From positions 55,469-119,468 of the forward strand of contig CABHPB010000009.1 of the NCBI GenBank assembly GCA_902168115.1: a stretch of 64,000 nucleotides of DNA. The letters run 5' to 3'. This document shows positions 29,314 through 37,842 of the stretch, piece by piece. How positions within the stretch are numbered: the stretch's first letter is position 1; every line of letters begins with the position of its first letter. The position numbers and the translations under genes are program-made. Source of the stretch: an uncultured Methylopila sp. Its GTDB lineage: Bacteria > Pseudomonadota > Alphaproteobacteria > Rhizobiales > Methylopilaceae. The notes under the pieces are model-generated. The model did not search any database, was not told the origin of the DNA, and saw only the letters and a list, made by a program, of their open reading frames with translations.

Positions 29314-30314
29314 CGGAAGTTCGGTCCGTTGGTTTCCCGGCTGCGGGCGGGCGCCCGTCTTTCGGGTCGCGGCCTGAGCGCCGCGCGCGTGGCGATGACG
29401 GCGCTGATGGCACGCGCGATCTCGGCCGTCGAGTCGATCGGCGTGTAGGCGAAGTCGTCCAGACGGCCGGAGAAGATGCGGGCCGCGCCGAGCGAGAAGA
29501 GCCGGTCGAGGCGTCCGGCGGAGCGGCGATCCAGCCCGTGCGGACGGAAGGCCATCACCGGGCACCCTGTCGCGACAGCCTCGTCCATGACGAGCAAGTC
29601 GTCGGCCGGCGCGACGAGCGCGTCGGACTGCGCCAGCAGCCGGGCCGTCGGGTCCTGCCCCTGGCGGTCCCACAGATAATGAGCCGACGCCCTCACCACC
29701 ATATCGAGCCGGTCGTCGCCGTCGCGCGCGGGGACGGCGACGATGACGGCGCCGTCGTCCCGAAGCCGCGCGAGCGCGGCCGCGAACCGGGCCACGTCCT
29801 CCCCGTGCCAGCGCCGGCGCCGCGCGCCGAGCAGGACGCCGACGCGGCGCCCCTCGCTCCCGGCCGGAAACAGCGGCGGCGCTCCGCGCGCGGCGAGAAG
29901 GCGCGCGACGCTCATGCGATGCGGGCGCGTCGGCGTGGCGATCACGTTCGGCCCGCGCAGCCGGTCGCCCTGATCCACCGCGACGACGTCGGCGACCGCG
30001 CGTCCCGCGAGGCTCGCGCCGATGAACGCGGTGATCGTGCGGCCGCCGGCGGCCCGCTTGACCGAGGCGAGATACGGAACGGTTTTCCGGCCCGCCCCGA
30101 CGACGAGCTCCGGCCAGCCGCGCAGCGGCGTGATCGGCCCGCCCGTCGCGCCGGGCGCGTGGCGTGGATCGATCGGCCCGAAGGGAGCTAGCCAGCCATA
30201 CAGCGCGCGAGGCGTCACGCGACGGCGCTCGACCCGATCGGCGATGGCCTCGGCGACGCCGAGACACCGGATCTCGTCTTCAGCGCTCCCGTCCGTCAGC
30301 GTCCAAGCCAGCAT
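29310..30314 (-). CDS. Mitochondrial fission ELM1-like (DUF1022) protein
   Basis: A 334-residue protein of the ELM1/DUF1022 family, named after the plant fission factor but with a glycosyltransferase-like fold. Visible are WTLTDGSAEDEIRCLGVAEAI at the N-terminus, PELVVGAGRKTVPYL, VLLGARRRRWHGEDV and the C-terminal half ALVAPADDLLVMDEAVATGCPVMAF, which is like the donor-binding half of GT-B enzymes. Its bacterial role is not established. Coupled by ATGA to trxB. Confidence 0.8.
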   Translation of the reverse strand: MLAWTLTDGSAEDEIRCLGVAEAIADRVERRRVTPRALYGWLAPFGPIDPRHAPGATGGPITPLRGWPELVVGAGRKTVPYLASVKRAAGGRTITAFIGASLAGRAVADVVAVDQGDRLRGPNVIATPTRPHRMSVARLLAARGAPPLFPAGSEGRRVGVLLGARRRRWHGEDVARFAAALARLRDDGAVIVAVPARDGDDRLDMVVRASAHYLWDRQGQDPTARLLAQSDALVAPADDLLVMDEAVATGCPVMAFRPHGLDRRSAGRLDRLFSLGAARIFSGRLDDFAYTPIDSTAEIARAISAVIATRAALRPRPERRAPARSRETNGPNFR

Positions 30315-30394
30315 GTGCGGAGCATCCGCCGCCCCGGCTAGTCATGCAAGGGGCGCAGAGCCGCCATCCGAAAGGAAAACGTGCGAAACGCGGT

Positions 30395-30631
30395 TCAGGC
30401 GGCCCGGCTTTCCGTGCGCCGCGGGGCGCAGATCGAGCGCAGCGCCGCGACCAGCGCGTCGGCGGGATCGGGCCCGAGGCCGGCGCTGGCCGGAAGCACG
30501 CCATAGCCTCCGAGCGCGAGCCGGATCTCCCAGCGGCCGACATCCTCGAAAGAACTTTTGGCGACGAGCGCGTCGAGCGTCTCGACCAGCGCATCGAATG
30601 CTTCGTCGTCCAAGTAAACCGATGCGCTCAT
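30395..30631 (-). CDS. Small uncharacterised protein
   Basis: A 78-residue acidic protein (MSASVYLDDEAFDALVETL...) without membrane segment or signal peptide. I do not recognise a family. The first half is a helix rich in Asp, Glu and Leu, the second half contains AALRSICAPRR. The start follows GAGGGG by 10 bases. It may share a transcript with the ELM1-like gene 81 bases downstream. Confidence 0.5.
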   Translation of the reverse strand: MSASVYLDDEAFDALVETLDALVAKSSFEDVGRWEIRLALGGYGVLPASAGLGPDPADALVAALRSICAPRRTESRAA

Positions 30632-30776
30632 CCGCGCAGCCCCTCGCGAATCATCACCGGATACAGGGTCTCGCCGGGTCGATTCGCGCGCAAGCGCAGA
30701 CTTTCGGGCGGCTGATGTGGTCGAACGATTGTGGCCCGCAGGACTCACATCTGACCGGCCGAAGACGAGACGGCCG

Positions 30777-31985
30777 TCAGCCGCCGGACGCCAACGCCTG
30801 CAGCAGCTCCATCGACGGGTAGCCGTCGGCCGGCTGGCCGAGCTTGAGCTGCGCCTTGCGCGTCGCCTTGCGCGTGTCGACGCCGAGCTTGCCGTCCACC
30901 TCGTCCTCGGGCAGCAGCCCCGCCTTCACGAACTGCTTCTGCAGCTCGCGCAGCTCGTCCGACGACAGCGGCCTGACCGGCGCGGCGCCCTCGGAGACCT
31001 GCGGCGCCCCGGCGATGCGGGTCGCGAGATAGGCCGCCGTCAGCGAGTAGATGTAGGACTGGTTCCAGGTCCGGTAGACGTCGAAGTTGCGGTAGGCGAG
31101 GAAGCCCGGGCCCTTCCGGCCCATCGGCAGGAGCAGCGCCGCCGGCGCGTCGTCCGGGGCAAGGTTTCCGGTGCGCGCCTTCACGCCCCACTGGCGCCAC
31201 TGCGAGACCGGGTGCTTCACGTCGAAGTCGGCCTCCTGCCACGGCATGTCGGCCGGCAGCGTCACCTCCTGCACCCAGGGCTCGCCGCGCCGCCAACCGA
31301 GGTCGGCGACGTACTTGGCGGCCGAGTTCAGCGCGTCCGGCAGGCTCTTCATCAGGTCGACGCGGCCGTCGCCGTCGGCGTCGACGCCCGAGCGCAGATA
31401 GTCGACCGGCATCATCTGGGTTTGGCCGAGCTCGCCCGCCCAGGCGCCGCGCATCTCGGCCGGCTGCAGGTCGCCGCGGTCGACGATCTTCAGCACGCCG
31501 ATCAGCTGCGGCCGGAAGAAATCCGGTCGCCGGCAGTCGTGGCTGAGCGTTGCGAGCGCGTTGCGGGTGTCGAACTTGCCGATATTGGTGCCGAAGTCGG
31601 TCTCGAGCCCCCAGAATGCGACGATCACCTCGCCGGGCACGCCGTACTTCTTTTCGATCTCGTCGAACAGCGCGCGCTTCTCGCCGAGCGTCTTGATCGC
31701 CTTCGGCAAGCGCGGCGGCGCGGCCATGCGGCCGGCGAACTGCAGGAAGGTCTGCTGGAAGACGGACTGGCCGCGGTCGAGCTGCAGCACCTTCTGGTCG
31801 ATCTGCACGCCGTCGAGGCCGGCGGCGATCGCCCTGTCGGAGACGCCCGCCGCGCGGGCCTCGGCGCGCACCCCGTCGAGCCACGTCGCGAAATCCCCGC
31901 CGCAGGCGGCGGACTGCGCCAGCGCCGGCGCGGCGGAGGCGGCCAGAAGCGCGGCGGCGACGGCGCATCGAAGGGCAAGCGGCAT
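30777..31985 (-). CDS. Lytic murein transglycosylase, MltB family (GH103)
   Basis: A 402-residue exported enzyme (signal peptide ending ALAQ) that cleaves the MurNAc-GlcNAc bond with anhydro-ring formation. The catalytic Glu is Glu128 in FWGLETDFGTNIG; the second signature is WAGELGQTQMMPVDYL, and the lysis domain ends near WNQSYIYSLTAAYLA. Residues about 335-400 are a PG_binding_1 domain (ELRELQKQFVKAGLL...DTRKATRKAQLKLG). No lipobox is seen, so it should be periplasmic. Confidence 0.93.
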   Translation of the reverse strand: MPLALRCAVAAALLAASAAPALAQSAACGGDFATWLDGVRAEARAAGVSDRAIAAGLDGVQIDQKVLQLDRGQSVFQQTFLQFAGRMAAPPRLPKAIKTLGEKRALFDEIEKKYGVPGEVIVAFWGLETDFGTNIGKFDTRNALATLSHDCRRPDFFRPQLIGVLKIVDRGDLQPAEMRGAWAGELGQTQMMPVDYLRSGVDADGDGRVDLMKSLPDALNSAAKYVADLGWRRGEPWVQEVTLPADMPWQEADFDVKHPVSQWRQWGVKARTGNLAPDDAPAALLLPMGRKGPGFLAYRNFDVYRTWNQSYIYSLTAAYLATRIAGAPQVSEGAAPVRPLSSDELRELQKQFVKAGLLPEDEVDGKLGVDTRKATRKAQLKLGQPADGYPSMELLQALASGG

Positions 31986-32104
31986 CGGCGGGCTTTCCGG
32001 GTTCGGCGCGGCGCGACCAGAGGGACTCCTTCATTCGCAGGCCAAACGCGGCGAAGACAAGGCGAAACGCCGCCGCGGCGCGCGTTCGGCCGACGAAAGC
32101 GGCC

Positions 32105-33160
32105 TCAGCGGCCGCGCTTCATCCGCGTCACCAGCCGCGCCACGGTCTTCTCCGCGCGTCTCAGCCCGGGCCGGCCCCGGGATGCCCGGTGCGCTTTCCG
32201 CAGCGCGCCGCTCGCGAAGGCTTCGACCACGACGGCGTGCACATAGGATTTCCGCACCACGGCCGGCGTGTTCGCGAGGCGCTCGGAGATCGCCCGCATG
32301 ACATGGGCGAGCTGCCTGCGCCGCCCGGTCTCGCTCGCCGCCGGCTCGATCTCGACCAGCTCCTCCGCCGCCGTCGCGCTGGCGCCGAGCTGGCGCAGGT
32401 CCTTGGCGGTGACCGACAGGCCCGTCACGTCGCGGAGATAGGCGTTGACGTCGACGGAGGTGACGCGCCGGACCTTGCCGGCCTCGTCGCGATACTGGAA
32501 CAGGCGCCGGCCCGGCAGCGATCCGACGCGCTGGATGGCGCGCGCGAGCCGGCTGGACTTCATTGCGATCTCGACGTCCTTGCCGCCCTTGCCGCGGAAC
32601 GAGAGCTTCACCGTTTCGCCGCGAACCTTCACGTGGCGCTTCAGCAGCGTCGAGGCGCCGTGCGCCTTGTTGGAGCGGACGTAAGACTCCGACCCGACGC
32701 GGATATGCGTCTCGTCGATCAGCGCGACCGCGGTCGCGAGCGCCTTGGTGCGGCTGAGCTTCGGGCCGGCCATGTCGCGGGCGACCGCGCGCCGCAGCTT
32801 CGGCAGCGCCTCGATCACGCGGTCCAGCCGCTCGACCTTGCGAAGTTCGCGCACAGCGTCCCAGTCAGGGTGATAGCGGTACTGCGTCCGCCCGGCCTCG
32901 TCGCGACCCACCGCCTGCAGATGGCAGGCCTCGTCGGCCGCGATCCGCACCTCTTCATAGGCGGGCGGGATTGCGAGCGACTTGATCCGCGCGATCGTCT
33001 TCTCGTTCGAGATCCGCCGGCCTTTTGAGTCGAGATAGGTGAAGCCGGTTCCGGCGCGGCGGCGCTGGATGACGAGGTCGTCCGGGCCGCCGAGTTTGAG
33101 ACCCGCCTCCTTGGCCGCCGCCTCCAGCGCGATCTGGTCCTCGTCCTGCTCTTCCGCCAT
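32105..33160 (-). CDS. DNA topoisomerase IB
   Basis: A 351-residue poxvirus-type topoisomerase IB, which relaxes supercoils through a 3'-phosphotyrosyl link. It shows RRRAGTGFTYLDSKGRRI, IPPAYEEVRIAADEACHLQAVGRDEAGRTQYRYHPDW, ALIDETHIRVGSESYVRSNKAHGASTLL and TAKDLRQLGAS. The presumed catalytic Tyr is in the ANTPAVVRKSYVH segment near the C-terminus. The ATG shares one base with the stop of the upstream Rho-N-like gene (TGATG), so the two are translationally coupled. Confidence 0.92.
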   Translation of the reverse strand: MAEEQDEDQIALEAAAKEAGLKLGGPDDLVIQRRRAGTGFTYLDSKGRRISNEKTIARIKSLAIPPAYEEVRIAADEACHLQAVGRDEAGRTQYRYHPDWDAVRELRKVERLDRVIEALPKLRRAVARDMAGPKLSRTKALATAVALIDETHIRVGSESYVRSNKAHGASTLLKRHVKVRGETVKLSFRGKGGKDVEIAMKSSRLARAIQRVGSLPGRRLFQYRDEAGKVRRVTSVDVNAYLRDVTGLSVTAKDLRQLGASATAAEELVEIEPAASETGRRRQLAHVMRAISERLANTPAVVRKSYVHAVVVEAFASGALRKAHRASRGRPGLRRAEKTVARLVTRMKRGR

Positions 33161-33459
33161 CAGTGCGTCCTGAGCGCCTTGATGAGCTCGCCCTTGGTCG
33201 AGCGCGAGACGCCGCCGATGCCGATCTCCTTCGCCTTTGAATAAAGGTCGTCGCGGGTCCAGTCCTCGTAGTCCGGCGACTTGCCGCCCTTCCGCGACGG
33301 CGCGTTCGGTCCCTTGTTCCCGTATTTCGCCTGCGCGTTCGAGATTCGGGCGGCCTTCTCGGCGCTCGCGCCCTGTTCGCGCAGCGCCTCGTACACCTCG
33401 GGATTCTTGATCGAGGGGTTGTCCTTCGGGCTCTTCTGCGAGGCCTTGGTCGCCGCCAT
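33160..33459 (-). CDS. Small Rho-N/SAP-like protein (DUF7218 type)
   Basis: A 99-residue basic protein. The C-terminal third (DYEDWTRDDLYSKAKEIGIGGVSRSTKGELIKALR) is a Rho termination factor N-like/SAP-type helical motif, usually nucleic-acid binding. The front part (NPSIKNPEVYEALREQGASAEKAARISNAQAKYGNKG) matches a family of small bacterial proteins. I chose the ATG after GGAGGAG. Its stop overlaps the topoisomerase IB start, so the product may aid that enzyme or DNA binding; this is inference. Confidence 0.75.
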   Translation of the reverse strand: MAATKASQKSPKDNPSIKNPEVYEALREQGASAEKAARISNAQAKYGNKGPNAPSRKGGKSPDYEDWTRDDLYSKAKEIGIGGVSRSTKGELIKALRTH

Positions 33460-33586
33460 TGTCTCCTCCACGCTCTCGACCGCGCCAATCCAACTCGACG
33501 GCGCGCGGATCGGTTCCGGGCGAGTGGCCGGACAGGGCGCCGCGCGCTAAGTTCCCCGCGCCGAAACGATCCCGAAAGACCCCGCC

Positions 33587-34597
33587 ATCGCCAGCCCACG
33601 CCTCCTCGTCGAGACGACCCGCGGCGCGAGCGTCGAAAGCCGTCATTCCGGATCGATCGCCGTCGCCGACGCGGACGGGCGGCTCGTCATGGCGATCGGC
33701 GACGTCGAGCGTCCGGTCTTCGCCCGCTCCAGCATCAAGGCGCTTCAGGCGCTGCCGCTGGTCGAAAGCGGCGCCGCCGACCATTACGGCTTCAGCGACG
33801 CCGAACTCGCCCTCGCCTGCGGATCGCATGGCGGCGAACCGGAGCATGTCGAGACCGCCGCCGGCGCGCTCGCACGCCTCGGGCTCGACGGCGAGGCGCT
33901 CGAATGCGGCGCCCACTGGCCGCTGAACGGCACCGCGTCGCGGGCGCTGGCGGCCGCCGGACAGGCCCCGTCCCGGCTGCACAACTGCTGCTCCGGCAAG
34001 CATGCGGGGTTCCTGTGCCTCGCCTGCGCGCGCGGCGAGGAAACGGCCGGCTATCTCGGGCTGGAGCATCCGGTCCAGGTCGAGGTCCGCGCCGCCATCG
34101 CCGAGACGACGGACCACGACTTGTCGACGGCGCCGATCGGCATGGACGGCTGCGGCGCGCCGACCTACGCGCTGCCGCTCGGCGCGATCGCGCTCGGCTT
34201 CGCGCGCTTCGGGTCTGGATCCGGGCTGCCCTCTGCTCGGGCCGAGGCCGCGCAGCGGCTGATGCGCGCCGCCTGGTCGGCGCCCACCATGATCAGCGGC
34301 GCGCGGCGGTTCGACACCGAGGCGATGCAGTCGCTCGCCGGCAGCGCCTTCGTGAAGAGCGGCGCGGAGGGCGTCTATGTCGCCGCCCTGCCCGAGTTCG
34401 GCCTCGGCGTCGCGGTCAAGATCGACGACGGCGCCGAGCGCGCCGCGGAGGCCGCGATGGCCGCGACGCTCGTCCGGCTGCTGACTCCGGACGGCGCGGC
34501 GGCCGACACGCTCGCCGCCCGCACGCGGCGTCCGCTTTACAGCGCCGCCGGCGACGAGGTCGGCGAAGTCAGGATCGTCGACGGCGCCTTGGGGTGA
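33587..34597 (+). CDS. Rhizobial-type (class 3) L-asparaginase with apparent ATC start
   Basis: A PF06089 asparaginase that hydrolyses L-asparagine to aspartate and ammonia. No ATG, GTG or TTG exists between the in-frame stop at 33548 and an internal ATG at 33689, yet homology clearly begins upstream (PRLLVETTRG, VESRHSGS). Starting at the ATC at 33587 gives 336 residues and puts the key residues at Ser48, Lys51, Ser80, Cys135, Lys138 and Cys189. These are the numbers I recall for the Rhizobium etli enzyme. Either ATC is used or a G was misread as C. Starting at 33689 would lose 34 residues. Confidence 0.8.
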   Translation: MASPRLLVETTRGASVESRHSGSIAVADADGRLVMAIGDVERPVFARSSIKALQALPLVESGAADHYGFSDAELALACGSHGGEPEHVETAAGALARLGLDGEALECGAHWPLNGTASRALAAAGQAPSRLHNCCSGKHAGFLCLACARGEETAGYLGLEHPVQVEVRAAIAETTDHDLSTAPIGMDGCGAPTYALPLGAIALGFARFGSGSGLPSARAEAAQRLMRAAWSAPTMISGARRFDTEAMQSLAGSAFVKSGAEGVYVAALPEFGLGVAVKIDDGAERAAEAAMAATLVRLLTPDGAAADTLAARTRRPLYSAAGDEVGEVRIVDGALG

Positions 34598-34670
34598 GGC
34601 CATTGTGCGCGCGGATGCGACGTGGTCCAGTCCGATCGGCTGTCAGCCGGCTTTGGGGGAGCGGATCGGC

Positions 34671-35390
34671 ATGCAGGACGCATATGGCGAGGTCGGCGTC
34701 GAGGTGGAGAGGCCGGACGGCAGCGTCGTCACGGATTTCCGATCCGCCCCGGAGTTCCGCTTCACCCTGCAGATGTCCGAGGATGAGCTGGTCGGCGGCG
34801 AACCGGTCGATCTGGACAGCCTCCTCGACGAGCGCCACCGGCGGTTCTACGGCGGCCCCTGGATCCTTGGCGTCTACTATTTCGACCAGCTCATGGCCCG
34901 CGGCCTGAAGCCGACCGACCATGTGCTCGACGTCGGGTGCGGCGTCGGGCGGGTCGGCGCGCAGGTCATCCCCTATCTCGAGGCCGATCGCTATTGCGGC
35001 TTCGACTCCCATCTCTGGAGCCTGGTCGCCTTCGCGCGCTACGAGACGGTGATCCATCGCCTCGCGGCCAAGCGGCCCCGTCTGCTGCTCACCTCGACCT
35101 TCCAGGTCGCCCCCTTCGGCCGGAGGTTCGACGCCGTGTTCGACTTCAGCGTCACCCGCGGCCTGCAGATGGACCAGGTGCGCCTCGCCTATCGCAACAT
35201 CGCCGCCTGCATGAACGAGGGCGGCCGCGTGTTCCTGTCCGCCGAGTCCAAGCTGCCGGTCGCGGAGATGGAGGCGCTCGGCTTCCGACACAGCTTTGCC
35301 GGCGAAGCACACTATCCGCTGTTCGCGCTGAGCAAGAAGTGGCCGCGTCCGACCAGCGCCTGGCACGAGTTCACGCGGGTCGGTTCGTGA
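34671..35390 (+). CDS. Class I SAM-dependent methyltransferase
   Basis: A 239-residue Rossmann methyltransferase. The SAM motif I is VLDVGCGVGRVG (about residues 85-96), with FDSHLWSL as the acidic strand-2 end and FDAVFDFSVTRGL after it. The N-terminal 60 residues are acidic and specific to the subgroup. GGGGAG precedes this ATG; a GTG 22 codons earlier is an alternative. The stop overlaps the sulfotransferase start (GTGA), so both products probably act on one target. Confidence 0.8.
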   Translation: MQDAYGEVGVEVERPDGSVVTDFRSAPEFRFTLQMSEDELVGGEPVDLDSLLDERHRRFYGGPWILGVYYFDQLMARGLKPTDHVLDVGCGVGRVGAQVIPYLEADRYCGFDSHLWSLVAFARYETVIHRLAAKRPRLLLTSTFQVAPFGRRFDAVFDFSVTRGLQMDQVRLAYRNIAACMNEGGRVFLSAESKLPVAEMEALGFRHSFAGEAHYPLFALSKKWPRPTSAWHEFTRVGS

Positions 35391-36451
35391 CGGCCGGACG
35401 CGCCGCTCCGGAGCTGCTCCAGAAGGCGCTGGCGGAGACCTCCGCCAGGAACTGGCCTGCGGCGAGCCGCCTGTGGTCGCTGGTCGCGGCGCAGACCGGC
35501 GAGCCGGCCCATCTTCTGAGGCTGCATTCGGCCCAGCTCCAGGCGGGCCAGTTCGCGGGCGCCGACGCCACGCTGCGGCGGCTCGGGGCGCTCGGGACGG
35601 ACACGACGGAGCTCGCCTCTCGCGCGGCCCGCGCCAAGGGCGCGCGCAGCCGGGAGGCGATCGCCCGCATGCTTGGCGAAGGATCGTTCGAGGCGGCGCT
35701 GACGGAGCTCGACGCCTACGAGACGTTCGCCGGGCCGAGCGCCTGGATCAGCTCCCGCCGCGACCACGCGCTCGCCCGCAGCGACAGCCTCGCCGAACGC
35801 CTGCGCGCGCGGCCCGACCAGCCGACGCGGATCTACGTCTGCGGCTGCGGACGTTCGGGCACCACGCTGCTGATCGACCAGATGGCCTGCTTCTCGCGGC
35901 TGTTCGTCGACTATGACGAAAGCCACGCCGGCGCGTTCATGCGGGCGCCGGCCGGCTACGACGCCGTCGCGATCAAGCGGTCCTCTACCGCCTACGAGTA
36001 CATTCCGGGGCTGCCCGAGGAAATCGGCCTGCTTTACATCGTCAGGCACCCCTACGACGTCATGGCCAGCAAGCTCGGCGACCGCGACCGCTACATCGAG
36101 CCCGACCGCTGGCGGAACGAAGCGGCCGCCCTCGCCGCCGTCATGGCGGGCGGCCGGGAGAACATGATGCTGGTCCGCTACGAGGATCTCGTCGCCGATC
36201 CCGACGGCGTGCAGGCGCACATCGCGGAAAAGTGGGGCCTGACGATCGGGCTGCCGTTCTCGCGTTTCCACGAGATTACGGGCGACACGCCGCACGCCCA
36301 TGTCGCGCGTCCCGTCGACCAGGCGTCGGTCGGCTCCTGGCGGCGCCATGCGGGGCTGATCCAGGACCTCGACGCCGTCCATGCCGAGATCGGGCTCGAG
36401 CTGGACTGGTTTGCGCGCCGGTTCGACTACGAGCTGCGCCAGCCCGCCTGA
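35387..36451 (+). CDS. Sulfotransferase family protein with helical N-terminal repeat region
   Basis: A 354-residue protein starting at GTG. Residues 1-135 are Ala-rich paired helices of TPR type. The C-terminal sulfotransferase domain has the PAPS 5'-phosphosulfate loop CGCGRSGTTLL (about 152-162) and the 3'-phosphate motif IVRHPYDVMAS with Arg220 and Ser228. Near the end YEDLVADPDG and VGSWRRH are typical. It presumably sulfates a sugar or protein. The start overlaps the methyltransferase stop by GTGA. Confidence 0.8.
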   Translation: MTAGRAAPELLQKALAETSARNWPAASRLWSLVAAQTGEPAHLLRLHSAQLQAGQFAGADATLRRLGALGTDTTELASRAARAKGARSREAIARMLGEGSFEAALTELDAYETFAGPSAWISSRRDHALARSDSLAERLRARPDQPTRIYVCGCGRSGTTLLIDQMACFSRLFVDYDESHAGAFMRAPAGYDAVAIKRSSTAYEYIPGLPEEIGLLYIVRHPYDVMASKLGDRDRYIEPDRWRNEAAALAAVMAGGRENMMLVRYEDLVADPDGVQAHIAEKWGLTIGLPFSRFHEITGDTPHAHVARPVDQASVGSWRRHAGLIQDLDAVHAEIGLELDWFARRFDYELRQPA

Positions 36452-36529
36452 CCGCTCCGCGGCGCGTCGGGAGCGCCCGCCGGGCCCCGTCCGCCGCTTC
36501 GTCGCAAGTAAACTCAGCACAAACGAAAA

Positions 36530-36552
36530 CGGGGGCGCTTTTGGCGCCCCCG
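36530..36552. terminator. Bidirectional intrinsic terminator
   Basis: CGGGGGCGC and GCGCCCCCG form a perfect 9-bp stem with loop TTTTG. On the minus strand it is followed by GTTTTCGTTT, giving a good terminator for the outer-membrane gene; the plus-strand sulfotransferase ends 78 bases before it. Confidence 0.8.
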
Positions 36553-36583
36553 TTCCGCGATCGAAGGAAGTCTTCGAAAGAGA

Positions 36584-37459
36584 TCAGTACTTGGTCACGA
36601 GCGGAGCGGCCGGGGTGGCCGGGGTCCACAGCGGGATGATGATGCGCGACCAGAAGCGGGTGTCCTTGCGGTCGGCGCCCGGGCCACCGTTGCCGGTGGT
36701 GTTCTTGGCGTAGACTTCGCGGGTCAGGTAGGCCTGCAGGATGACCGGGCCGAAGTTGTAGCCGACGAGCGGGCCGACGGCGAAGGATTCGGTCTTGCGG
36801 TCGCCCTTGACGCGGTCGTACTCGGTCGAGCCGAAGCCGACGACGCCGACTTCCCACTTGCCGAAGGTCTTGGTCGCGGTCAGGTCGAGGTTGAAGCCGT
36901 TCGAGGTCTTGCCGCCGACAGCCTTATCGGAGTCGAAGGTGATGCCCCAGATCAGGTTGGCGGTCAGGTTCCAGCCGTCGCCGGTGTAGCTCGCCGCGAA
37001 GTCCTGACGCCAGGTGGTGGCGCGCACGCGGATGAACTTGTCGCCGGCGTTGAAGTAGATGCCCGACAGGTAGCTGACGCCGAAGCCGCCGCCGAGGTCG
37101 AAGGCGAGCTTCGCGGCCGCGAACGGGTTGTAGAAGCCGTAATCGTCGTTGGCGCCGCCCGGGACGTCAGCGTGGATCATCGGCGTGGCGACGAGCAGCT
37201 GCAGGTTGGTGCCGAGGAACGACCACGGGGTCGACCAGGCGATGACCGGAATGTCGACGCCGACCTTGATGTCCTCGCCCGGGAGCTTGCGGACGCCCCA
37301 GTCGAGGGTGTTGACGAAGTAGACGCCTTCCGGGAGCGGAGCGCCCATGGCCAGACCGGCGGTCTCGCCGGGCTGCGCAGTCGCGCCGGCGTAAGCCGCC
37401 GTGGTGGTGGCGCAAAGCGCGAAAGCGCCAGCAGCCGCGTATTTCATCACAGTCTTCAT
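36584..37459 (-). CDS. Outer-membrane channel-like protein (phenol-degradation MetA/transporter family)
   Basis: A 291-residue exported protein with signal peptide ending AYAG. The mature part alternates short aromatic beta strands (WSFLGTNLQLLVATP, FGVSYLSGIYF, WNLTANLIWGITF, FAVGPLVGYNFGPVILQAYL) and ends with an aromatic residue, the pattern of an outer-membrane beta barrel. It matches the putative MetA-pathway-of-phenol-degradation/transporter family (Phenol_MetA_deg). The GGAGGAAAAGG ribosome binding site and strong terminator suggest high expression. Substrate unknown; phenol in the family name does not prove a role. Confidence 0.75.
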   Translation of the reverse strand: MKTVMKYAAAGAFALCATTTAAYAGATAQPGETAGLAMGAPLPEGVYFVNTLDWGVRKLPGEDIKVGVDIPVIAWSTPWSFLGTNLQLLVATPMIHADVPGGANDDYGFYNPFAAAKLAFDLGGGFGVSYLSGIYFNAGDKFIRVRATTWRQDFAASYTGDGWNLTANLIWGITFDSDKAVGGKTSNGFNLDLTATKTFGKWEVGVVGFGSTEYDRVKGDRKTESFAVGPLVGYNFGPVILQAYLTREVYAKNTTGNGGPGADRKDTRFWSRIIIPLWTPATPAAPLVTKY

Positions 37460-37842
37460 GTTGCCTTTTCCTCCGATCGGCGCCCTGCCGGGAACGCCGC
37501 CTCTCCGAGCATTAAGTTTGGTTTCGCCTGCCGGTTCGGGTCCGAATGTCCCCGAAACGAAGTCCGTCGGAACGAGAACCATCAGGCTCAACAAGCGCCC
37601 CCGACTCGGCGCCGCCTTCCGCAGAGGACATTTTTTGGGCTCGCGACGCCACTGGAATCACGCCTCGGAATCGCCGTCGAAGCCTCAGTGTCGCCGAAAT
37701 GTCGCAACTTCTAGGACGCCATTAAGATGTGTTTACGAGCGTTAACTGGCGTAACGGCGCCCGCGAATTGGGCAAATAATAAAGATTCCAGTCAGTTGGC
37801 TGGGACGCCAAATTTGCGCCGCCTCACGGACGCGTTAACCTC
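37460..37842. other. Intergenic region upstream of the outer-membrane gene
   Basis: A 383-base gap between two minus-strand genes, noticeably richer in A and T than its surroundings around 37720-37830. It should hold the promoter of the outer-membrane gene and possibly a long leader. TTAA-N7-TTAC at 37723-37737 resembles a CtrA half-site pair with one mismatch, and GTTAAC follows. I see no coding frame with a plausible start. Confidence 0.4.

Noticed and set aside
33161..34603. N-terminal extension of the topoisomerase IB frame by some 480 residues
   Set aside because: It runs antisense through the asparaginase gene and out of frame through the Rho-N-like gene; the family length fits the ATG at 33160.
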